Positions 1 to 5,455 of a DNA stretch of 5,455 nucleotides are shown here, piece after piece (within the stretch, counting starts at the first letter, position 1; each line of letters begins with the position of its first letter). Made by a program: the position numbers and the translations under genes. The DNA comes from an uncultured Eubacteriales bacterium (lineage in GTDB: Bacteria > Bacillota > Clostridia > Lachnospirales > Lachnospiraceae): the NCBI GenBank assembly GCA_949297565.1, contig CASFUI010000166.1:1-5455 (forward strand). Direction: 5' to 3'. The notes beneath the pieces are model-generated. The model was not told the origin of the DNA. It saw nothing but the letters and a program-made list of their open reading frames with translations, and did no database searches.

Positions 1-1
1 T

Positions 2-250
2 AATTATGCCAAAGTTCTCCAGTCAAAGATTATAAAAAATTCAGAGCGTACTAAATATCAGAATGAGAATCACATGCTGTTTGATTTGATAAAGGATGGT
101 GCGGCAGCGGATGTAAATGTTGATAAGGTTTTATATCCGGGCGTTAAGATTTATTCCGAAAATCTTGTGTATGAGACGGATAATGCGCTCTCTCATCTGA
201 AGATTAAAAAAATCGGAGATAAGCTGGACGCTGTGGGACTTGACGATTAA
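2..250 (+). CDS. C-terminal fragment of a FapA/DUF342-like protein
   Basis: Only the last 82 codons and a TAA stop are in the window; the start lies to the left. The reading frame is open from base 2. The fragment begins with a lysine- and asparagine-rich, probably helical stretch (about residues 1-30). A beta-rich segment follows with the motif VLYPGVKIYSEN near fragment residues 43-54, then a short charged tail ending GLDD. A 'V-x-P-G-V-x-I' strand near the C-terminus is typical of the repeated beta domain of FapA/DUF342 proteins, first named for flagellar assembly but widespread in Clostridia outside flagellar loci. I infer family membership from this motif and the fold pattern only. No signal peptide or membrane segment is visible in this part. 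The next gene starts 26 bases after the stop with no promoter or terminator between them, so the two are probably cotranscribed. The specific role is unknown. Confidence 0.55.
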   Translation, partial: NYAKVLQSKIIKNSERTKYQNENHMLFDLIKDGAAADVNVDKVLYPGVKIYSENLVYETDNALSHLKIKKIGDKLDAVGLDD

Positions 251-276
251 AAAAGAGGCCGGAATGGAGAAAACAG

Positions 277-1224
277 ATGATTGAAGAAGTAGTTTCTATA
301 GATTTGCCTGTGCATGAGAGACTTGTGATAAAGAAGAACAGGCTTGAGCCGGAAAATGTGACGGGAAGGGAAAAGAGAATTTCGATAGTAACCGGAACGC
401 ATGGCGACGAGCTTGACGGGCAGTATGTGTGTTATGAGATTATAAGGAGGATTTTGCAGCACCCAGAAAAGCTGAAGGGAATTGTTGATATTTATCCCGA
501 CGTAAATCCTCTCGGGCTTGATATGGGCTCGAGGGGGATACCTATGTTTGATCTGGATATGAACAGAGTATTTCCGGGGGACAACAACGGCGCCGTTGCG
601 GAATACGTGGCTGCGGGGATTGTCGACAACATTATAGGGAGTGATTTCTGTCTTGATATTCACTCAAGCAATATTTTTTTGAAAGAGATGCCTCAGCTTA
701 GAATGACTGAGGAAAATAAGGACAGGCTGCTTCCGTACGCAAAGGCGTTAAATGCTGATTTTGTGTGGATATATTCGTCTAAGACTGTGCTGGAAGCTAC
801 GCTTGCATACAGTCTTAATAACATGGGGGTTCCGACGCTGGTCGCTGAGATGGGAGTCGGACACAGAATTAACAATGATTACTGTATGCAGCTTCTGGAC
901 GGTATATTTAATCTTATGATACAGCTTGATATATGGGATGATAAACCGTCAGAGGTAAGGAATCCTATTATTTCAACAGAGGGGCAGGTGAGCTTCTTAT
1001 CTGCGGAGGACAGCGGCATTTTTGTCTCGGCGATTGCTTCAATGGGAACTATTTGCGTGGGAACTCATATAGGCGATATTATTGAGCCGATTACCGGAAA
1101 GGTTGTTCAGAGAATTGAAGCTCCGACTGACGGTATTATTTTTTCACTCAGAGAACATCCGGTTGTCTATAAGGGGGCGTTGATTGCCCGTGTATACAGC
1201 GGAAGAAAGCAGGAAAAGATTTGA
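277..1224 (+). CDS. M14-type zinc deacylase/carboxypeptidase, succinylglutamate desuccinylase/aspartoacylase group, apparently active
   Basis: This 315-residue protein has the length and layout of the AstE/aspartoacylase branch of M14 metallopeptidases, which hydrolyse N-acyl amino acids or related amides with one zinc ion. Visible signatures are GTHGDE at 40-45 (zinc ligands His42 and Glu45), Arg86 and DMNRVFPGD at 94-102 (Asn96 and Arg97, the substrate-carboxylate pair in this family), DIHSSN at 127-132 (third ligand His129) and VAEMG at 189-193 (Glu191, the expected general base). A C-terminal beta domain follows (about 235-310), containing an APTDGIIF turn and a VVYKGALIARV strand, as in many desuccinylase-like proteins. 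There is no signal peptide, so it is probably cytosolic. The ATG at 277 has GGAG at 266-269 seven bases upstream; the earlier ATG at 264 is out of frame and stops at once. The substrate cannot be deduced: the family label is well supported, a true AstE arginine-catabolism role is not, since no ast genes are nearby. Confidence 0.85.
   Translation: MIEEVVSIDLPVHERLVIKKNRLEPENVTGREKRISIVTGTHGDELDGQYVCYEIIRRILQHPEKLKGIVDIYPDVNPLGLDMGSRGIPMFDLDMNRVFPGDNNGAVAEYVAAGIVDNIIGSDFCLDIHSSNIFLKEMPQLRMTEENKDRLLPYAKALNADFVWIYSSKTVLEATLAYSLNNMGVPTLVAEMGVGHRINNDYCMQLLDGIFNLMIQLDIWDDKPSEVRNPIISTEGQVSFLSAEDSGIFVSAIASMGTICVGTHIGDIIEPITGKVVQRIEAPTDGIIFSLREHPVVYKGALIARVYSGRKQEKI
1211..1224 (+). promoter_or_regulatory. 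Shine-Dalgarno plus TTG start overlapping the previous stop
   Basis: AGGAA at 1211-1215 lies inside the last codons of the upstream M14 gene. Bases 1221-1224 read TTGA, where the TTG starts the second protein and the TGA (1222-1224) ends the first. The first in-frame ATG further in encodes residue 37, inside the conserved core, so it would remove the first strand; the TTG is therefore the best start. This arrangement favours translational coupling and matched amounts of the two proteins. Confidence 0.7.
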
Positions 1225-2156
1225 GAAAAGAAGTTTTATATTCATTAAAAGGGTTATACAGAGAGGATTTTGAGATTGAGGGCTACCGCTTCGGTGGAGG
1301 AGAAAAGTCTGCCTGTATAGTGGGGGCAATGCGCGGAAATGAAATGCAGCAGCTGTATATCTGCTCGCTGCTTATAAATTCACTCAAGAAACTGGAGGCA
1401 CACGGAGCTATTACCCATAACCATGAAATTCTTGTTGTTCCGTCGGCAAACCGATATTCAATGAATGTGGGGAAAAGATTTTGGGCGGTAGACAATATTG
1501 ATATTAACAGAACATTTCCGGGAGATGAGCACGGGGATACGACAAAGCAGATTGCTGCGGCGCTGTTTGAAAAGGTCAAAGGGTACAGCTACGGTATACA
1601 GTTTGCAAGCTTTTATATGCCCGGGGATTTTATTCCTCACGTCAGGATGATGGAGACGGGGTATCAGAGCGCAAGTCTCGCAAATCTTTTCGGGCTTCAG
1701 TATGTTGTAATCAGAAAGCCTAAGCCTATGGATACGGCAACGCTTAATTATAACTGGCAGATGAATCAGACCAACGCATTTTCAATATACACTAACTGTA
1801 CGGACAGCATCGATGATAAATCTGCAAGGCAGGCGGTTTCGTCAGTGCTCAGGTTTTTTACCAGAATGGGTATTCTTAAATATAATAACCATAGCGGATA
1901 TATTGCCAGTGTAATAAACGAGCATGACCTGCTTCCGGTTAAGACCTATGACGGCGGTTTTTACAGAAGGCTCAAGGAGCCGGGAGACCCGGTGTTCCGC
2001 GGAGACGTGATAGGCGAGGTTATCGACCCGTACGAGGGATTTGTTAAATCCCAGATTGTCTCGCAGACTGACGGAATTATATTTTTTGCGCACACGGCTC
2101 CCACGGTAATGGGAAATCAGGTTGTATACAAGATTATAAGGCGTATGCATGAGTAG
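1221..2156 (+). CDS. Catalytically degenerate M14-family paralogue (probable pseudoenzyme)
   Basis: This 311-residue protein has the same fold and length as its upstream neighbour. Between residues 74 and about 143 the two align without gaps, sharing Asn77, Gly84, Arg86, Asp94, the N-R-x-F-P-G-D block at 96-102, Gly121, Pro139 and Arg142-Met143. The active site is broken. The GTHGDE motif is replaced by AMRGNE (36-41), so the first zinc ligand is Arg38 and only Glu41 remains. DIHS becomes QFAS (127-130), so the third ligand is Ala129. The catalytic Glu191 position is occupied by Tyr190. The C-terminal beta domain is kept (about 230-311, with QTDGIIFF and a final QVVYKII strand). The frame is intact and start coupling is tight, so this is not a decayed gene. 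I infer a non-hydrolytic partner, a regulator or a ligand-binding subunit, perhaps of a heteromer with the upstream enzyme. A rearranged metal site using other His residues (61, 66, 68, 104, 140) is not excluded. Confidence 0.78.
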   Translation: MRKEVLYSLKGLYREDFEIEGYRFGGGEKSACIVGAMRGNEMQQLYICSLLINSLKKLEAHGAITHNHEILVVPSANRYSMNVGKRFWAVDNIDINRTFPGDEHGDTTKQIAAALFEKVKGYSYGIQFASFYMPGDFIPHVRMMETGYQSASLANLFGLQYVVIRKPKPMDTATLNYNWQMNQTNAFSIYTNCTDSIDDKSARQAVSSVLRFFTRMGILKYNNHSGYIASVINEHDLLPVKTYDGGFYRRLKEPGDPVFRGDVIGEVIDPYEGFVKSQIVSQTDGIIFFAHTAPTVMGNQVVYKIIRRMHE

Positions 2157-2237
2157 GAGCCTGGCGAAGTGTATTCATACATGGCATGAAAAAGCCGATA
2201 TGACGGCAGATATGTGTGTATGTGAGCGGTTTTAAGG
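2157..2237 (+). other. Intergenic segment without a convincing terminator
   Basis: No gene is supported here. The RNA could form a weak branched structure: CATACAT (2176-2182) can pair with ATGTGTG (2212-2218) around an inner GCCG/CGGC stem (2194-2197 with 2204-2207). It is followed by mixed G/T sequence (GGTTTTAAGGTTGTTT) rather than a clean U-run, so I do not call it an intrinsic terminator. Termination of the upstream operon could be Rho-dependent or incomplete. Confidence refers to the absence of a gene. Confidence 0.5.
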
Positions 2238-2266
2238 TTGTTTATTAAAATAAAATATGTTAAAAT
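2238..2266 (+). promoter_or_regulatory. Probable sigma-A promoter for purL
   Basis: TTGTTT at 2238-2243 (-35) and TAAAAT at 2261-2266 (-10) are separated by exactly 17 bases. A TG at 2258-2259 sits one base before the -10, giving an extended -10 element. The surrounding sequence is A/T rich. Transcription would start near 2273, leaving a leader of about 100 bases before the purL ATG. The call rests on consensus match and spacing. Confidence 0.7.
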
Positions 2267-2275
2267 AAATTTTAT

Positions 2276-2337
2276 TCCCGCGGGTGACGATACGAGCGGA
2301 CGTGTTTGCGCGTCTGTTCGGCGACCGGCGCGAGGGA
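2276..2337 (+). promoter_or_regulatory. GC-rich structured 5' leader of purL, class unrecognised
   Basis: Immediately after the predicted start site the composition shifts from A/T rich to strongly GC rich. CGAGCGGACG (2293-2302) pairs base for base with CGTCTGTTCG (2311-2320), ten pairs including two G-U. A further U-G and G-C pair close a TTTG loop. An outer helix can form from TCCC (2276-2279) with GGGA (2334-2337), GCG (2280-2282) with CGC (2329-2331) and GGT (2283-2285) with ACC (2324-2326). These are separated by 3'-side bulges GG and GA, with an internal loop GACGATA/GCG. No U-run follows, so it is not a terminator as it stands. Its position between promoter and ribosome binding site of a purine gene suggests a cis-regulatory RNA. 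The pairing is read directly; the regulatory role is inferred. Confidence 0.45.
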
Positions 2338-2363
2338 GGTATTCTATCCATACAAAGGTTAGC

Positions 2364-2370
2364 AGGAGGA
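2364..2370 (+). promoter_or_regulatory. purL ribosome binding site
   Basis: AGGAGGA is a near-perfect Shine-Dalgarno sequence, ending four bases before the ATG at 2375, and it fixes the purL start. It lies about 27 bases downstream of the folded leader, outside the main predicted helices, so any control of initiation would need an alternative fold or a bound factor. Confidence 0.85.
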
Positions 2371-2374
2371 TTAT

Positions 2375-5300
2375 ATGAGCGGCGTTAAGAGAGTTTTTGT
2401 TGAGAAGAAAAAACCATATGCTGTCAAGGCAAAGGAACTTTATGATGAGATTACAGACTATCTTGGAATTAAGACAATTACACAGGTACGTGTTTTAATT
2501 CGCTACGATATTGAAAATCTTTCGGAGGAGACCTATAAAAAGGCGCTCACAACTGTGTTTTCGGAGCCTCCGGTAGATGATGTATATGAGATGGATTTTG
2601 AGAGCGAGCCTGAGGACTATATATTCTCGGTAGAGTATCTTCCGGGTCAGTTTGACCAGAGAGCTGATTCTGCCGAACAGTGCGTAAAGTTTTTTAATGA
2701 AAATGAGATGCCTGTAATAAAGACGGCTGTAACGTATGTTATCTCCGGAACACTCACAGATGAGCAGAAGGAAAAGATAAAGGAGCTTTGCATTAACCCT
2801 GTGGATTCGAGGGAGGCAGACAGCGCTGTTCCAAAGACGCTTGTAACTGAGTTCAAGGCTCCTGCTGACGTGATTATTTTTGACGGATTTAAGGATATGG
2901 CTGAGGACGAGCTTAAGAAGCTGTATGACTCACTTGGCCTGGCAATGACATTTAAAGATTTTGCCTTTATTCAGGATTATTTTAAAAATGAAGAAAAAAG
3001 AGACCCGTCAATGACGGAAATCAGAGTGCTTGATACATACTGGTCTGACCACTGCCGTCACACCACATTTGCAACCGAGCTTAAGTCTGTGGAATTTAAG
3101 GACGGTTTTTACAGGGCGTCTATGGAGGCGACATACAAGAAGTACCTTGCCGACAGGGAAGAGATTTATAAGGGGCGCAAGGACAAGTTTGTCTGCCTCA
3201 TGGATTTGGCTCTTATGGCTATGAAGAAGCTGAAGGCAGAGGGAAAGCTTAATGACCAGGAGGAATCTGAGGAGATTAACGCGTGCAGCATTGTTGTTCC
3301 CGTGACTATTGACGGACAGGAGGAGGAGTGGCTTGTCAATTTCAAGAACGAGACACACAATCATCCTACTGAGATTGAGCCTTTCGGCGGCGCTGCGACA
3401 TGTCTCGGCGGTGCTATAAGAGACCCTCTGTCAGGGCGTACATATGTATACCAGGCTATGCGCATAACAGGCGCGGCAGACCCGACAAGACCTCTGTCAG
3501 AGACGCTTCACGGAAAGCTTCCTCAGAAAAAGCTTGTGACAGGAGCGGCGCAGGGTTACAGTTCATATGGAAATCAGATTGGTCTTGCAACAGGCTATGT
3601 AAAAGAGATTTATCACCCTGATTATGTTGCAAAGAGAATGGAGATAGGTGCGGTTATAGCGGCTGCGCCGAGAAGCGCGGTTAAGAGGGAGTCGTCAGAG
3701 CCGGGAGATATTATAATTCTTCTTGGAGGACGCACGGGGCGTGACGGCTGCGGCGGAGCGACAGGTTCTTCTAAAGTTCATACAGAGAAGTCTATTGAGA
3801 CGTGCGGAGCTGAGGTGCAGAAGGGTAATGCCCCTACGGAGCGCAAGATGCAGAGACTGTTCAGACGCCCTGAGGTCACCAGACTTATCAAGAAGTGCAA
3901 CGACTTCGGTGCAGGCGGCGTATCGGTTGCAATCGGAGAGCTTGCGGCAGGACTCAGGGTTTCGCTTGATAAGGTGCCTAAGAAATATGAGGGCCTTGAC
4001 GGAACAGAGCTTGCAATCTCTGAGTCTCAGGAGAGAATGGCAGTAGTTATTGCGCCTGAAGATGTTAAGGCGTTTCTTGACTATGCCGCTGAGGAAAATC
4101 TTGAGGCTGTAGAGGTGGCTGTGGTTACTGAAGAGCCGAGACTTGTTCTCGAGTGGAGAGGCAAGGAAATCGTAAATATTTCAAGGGCTTTCCTCGATAC
4201 AAACGGCGCGCATCAGGAGACTTCAGTGCTTGTAGATATTCCTTCAAAGGAGGATTCATATCTCAAAGCTTCAAAGCCTTCCGATGTCAGAGGCAAGTGG
4301 TTAAAGACGCTTTCAGATTTAAACGAGTGTTCTCAGAAGGGGCTTGTTGAGAGATTTGACGGCTCTATCGGCGCAGGCTCGGTATATATGCCTTACGGCG
4401 GAAAATATCAGCTTACAGAGACACAGGCTATGGTTGCAAAGCTGCCTGTGCTCAAGGGCAAGTGCGATACTGTCACTATGATGTCTTACGGATTTGACCC
4501 GTATCTTTCAAAGTGGAGTCCGTATCACGGTGCGATGTATGCGGTTGTCGATTCTGTCGCAAAGATTGTGGCAGCGGGCGGTGATTTTAATAAGATAAGA
4601 TTTACGTTCCAGGAGTATTTCAGGAGAATGACAGAGGATCCTTCACGCTGGAGCCAGCCGTTTGCAGCGCTGCTTGGCGCATATGAGGCGCAGCTGGGCT
4701 TCGGGCTGCCGTCTATCGGAGGCAAGGACAGTATGTCGGGTACATTTGAGGATATAGATGTTCCGCCTACGCTCTGCTCATTCGCTGTTGATGTGGCTAA
4801 AGAGCAGGATATTATTACACCTGAGTTAAAGCAGCCGGGAAATGTTCTTGTAAAGTTTGATATTGAGCGGGATGAGTACGAGCTGCCTGTATTTGAGCAG
4901 GTTAAGGAGCTTTACAATGCTGTTCACGAGCTTATCCAAAACGGCGTTATCGTGTCAGCATACGTATGTGACGCCAATGGTTTTATACCTGCACTCAGCA
5001 AAATGGCATTCGGCAATAAGCTTGGCTTTGCATTAAACAGCGACTTAAAAGAAGAGACATTATTTGCGCCTGCCTACGGCTGCATAGTTGCTGAGGTGGC
5101 ATCGGACAAAGCAGGACAGATTAATGTGCCTTATACAAAGCTCGGAGAGGTTAAGGAAAAACCATCATTTACATATAAAGAAGTTTCTGTGAATATTGAG
5201 GAGGCATTAAGCGTATGGAGCGATAAGCTTGAGAAGGTATTCCCTACAAAGGCGTCAAAGGAGACTACTCCTATTGAGACAAAGCTTTACAGCGCTGACA

Positions 5301-5455
5301 GCGTATATGTTTGCAGGAATAAGGTGGCTAAGCCTACGGTGTTTATTCCGGTATTTCCGGGTACAAACTGTGAGTACGACAGCGCTAAGGCATTTGAGAG
5401 AGCCGGAGCTGACGTTATCGTCAAGGTATTTAAAAACCTTGACGCCGAGAGTATA
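2375..5455 (+). CDS. purL: Phosphoribosylformylglycinamidine synthase, long single-chain form (3'-partial)
   Basis: This encodes FGAM synthase, the fourth step of de novo purine synthesis, which converts FGAR, ATP and glutamine to FGAM in the cytosol. The 1027 codons present are uninterrupted and run off the right edge. Long PurL proteins are usually about 1,200-1,300 residues, so roughly the last fifth is missing. Domains in order: a PurS-like N-terminal region (about 1-155); a linker; the signature YWSDHCRHTTF (222-232); the metal/ATP motif KNETHNHP (324-331) with EIEPFGGAATC following; GYSSYGNQ (394-401); the glycine-rich GGRTGRDGCGGATG (451-464); GNAPTERK (484-491); DFGAGG (510-515); a second AIRS-like half with GSIGAG (663-668), GFDP (706-709) and GGKDSMSG (782-789). 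The PurQ-like glutaminase domain begins with FIPVFPGTNCEYD (990-1002); its catalytic triad lies beyond the window. This fused form replaces separate PurS, PurL and PurQ and is common in Clostridia and streptococci. It has its own promoter and structured leader. Confidence 0.97.
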   Translation, partial: MSGVKRVFVEKKKPYAVKAKELYDEITDYLGIKTITQVRVLIRYDIENLSEETYKKALTTVFSEPPVDDVYEMDFESEPEDYIFSVEYLPGQFDQRADSAEQCVKFFNENEMPVIKTAVTYVISGTLTDEQKEKIKELCINPVDSREADSAVPKTLVTEFKAPADVIIFDGFKDMAEDELKKLYDSLGLAMTFKDFAFIQDYFKNEEKRDPSMTEIRVLDTYWSDHCRHTTFATELKSVEFKDGFYRASMEATYKKYLADREEIYKGRKDKFVCLMDLALMAMKKLKAEGKLNDQEESEEINACSIVVPVTIDGQEEEWLVNFKNETHNHPTEIEPFGGAATCLGGAIRDPLSGRTYVYQAMRITGAADPTRPLSETLHGKLPQKKLVTGAAQGYSSYGNQIGLATGYVKEIYHPDYVAKRMEIGAVIAAAPRSAVKRESSEPGDIIILLGGRTGRDGCGGATGSSKVHTEKSIETCGAEVQKGNAPTERKMQRLFRRPEVTRLIKKCNDFGAGGVSVAIGELAAGLRVSLDKVPKKYEGLDGTELAISESQERMAVVIAPEDVKAFLDYAAEENLEAVEVAVVTEEPRLVLEWRGKEIVNISRAFLDTNGAHQETSVLVDIPSKEDSYLKASKPSDVRGKWLKTLSDLNECSQKGLVERFDGSIGAGSVYMPYGGKYQLTETQAMVAKLPVLKGKCDTVTMMSYGFDPYLSKWSPYHGAMYAVVDSVAKIVAAGGDFNKIRFTFQEYFRRMTEDPSRWSQPFAALLGAYEAQLGFGLPSIGGKDSMSGTFEDIDVPPTLCSFAVDVAKEQDIITPELKQPGNVLVKFDIERDEYELPVFEQVKELYNAVHELIQNGVIVSAYVCDANGFIPALSKMAFGNKLGFALNSDLKEETLFAPAYGCIVAEVASDKAGQINVPYTKLGEVKEKPSFTYKEVSVNIEEALSVWSDKLEKVFPTKASKETTPIETKLYSADSVYVCRNKVAKPTVFIPVFPGTNCEYDSAKAFERAGADVIVKVFKNLDAESI

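Noticed and set aside
247..663. Reverse-strand open frame opposite the first M14 gene
   Set aside because: It is antisense to a clearly coding, motif-bearing gene, and its translation shows no recognisable domain. The other reverse-strand frames over the M14 genes and purL were dismissed for the same reason.
2200..2235. Short leader peptide, ATG to TAA, 11 codons
   Set aside because: It has no ribosome site, sits upstream of the predicted promoter, and shows no regulatory residue run.
2277..2284. CCCGCGGG palindrome as a protein operator
   Set aside because: It is only eight bases, and the same bases are used in the proposed outer helix of the leader. I have no known regulator to match it to.
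2315..2322. GTTCGG, the reverse complement of the CCGAAC core of a Gram-positive PurR box
   Set aside because: The flanks are GC rich rather than A/T as in the PurBox, no second box lies at the usual spacing, and the bases are part of the leader hairpin.
2276..2337. Intrinsic terminator or attenuator before purL
   Set aside because: The hairpin is strong, but no U-run follows it on the + strand. On the reverse strand it is followed by A/T-rich sequence, but no gene reads in that direction.
2276..2337. Known purine-related riboswitch (guanine/adenine, PRPP, ZTP) or FMN riboswitch
   Set aside because: The conserved cores I know for these classes are absent. A short GACCGGCG stretch recalls the FMN element, but the remaining helices and the length do not fit.
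3400..4350. Alternative + strand frames inside purL (3400-3621, 3723-4046, 4153-4350)
   Set aside because: These regions are covered by the uninterrupted PurL frame with its conserved motifs. The alternative translations are rich in Arg and Ser, typical of out-of-frame reading.

Overview
The window looks like a chromosomal segment from a low-to-moderate GC Firmicute of the class Clostridia, probably Lachnospiraceae. I infer this from codon usage, Gram-positive Shine-Dalgarno sites, an A/T-rich sigma-A-type promoter and the long single-chain PurL. All genes are on the + strand. No mobile element, tRNA, rRNA or CRISPR array is visible.

Layout: (1) 2-250, the C-terminal 82 codons of a protein whose tail resembles the FapA/DUF342 family. 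(2) 277-1224, an intact M14-type zinc deacylase/carboxypeptidase of the succinylglutamate desuccinylase/aspartoacylase group, with all expected metal and catalytic residues. (3) 1221-2156, a second protein of the same fold, started by a TTG that overlaps the previous stop. It has lost two of three zinc ligands and the catalytic glutamate. (4) 2157-2374, an intergenic region with no convincing terminator, a good extended -10 promoter, and a roughly 60-base GC-rich segment able to fold into a long hairpin. (5) 2375 to the window end, purL (FGAM synthase), open at the right edge just after its glutaminase domain begins.

The first three genes are packed tightly (26-base gap, then a 4-base overlap) and are probably one operon. 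purL has its own promoter and leader and is probably a separate unit. The two most interesting signals are the active enzyme/pseudoenzyme pair of M14 proteins, which keeps a likely substrate-binding Arg/Asn/Arg set in both partners, and the structured purL leader, which matches no riboswitch class I can recall. The first pair's substrate cannot be read from sequence alone.
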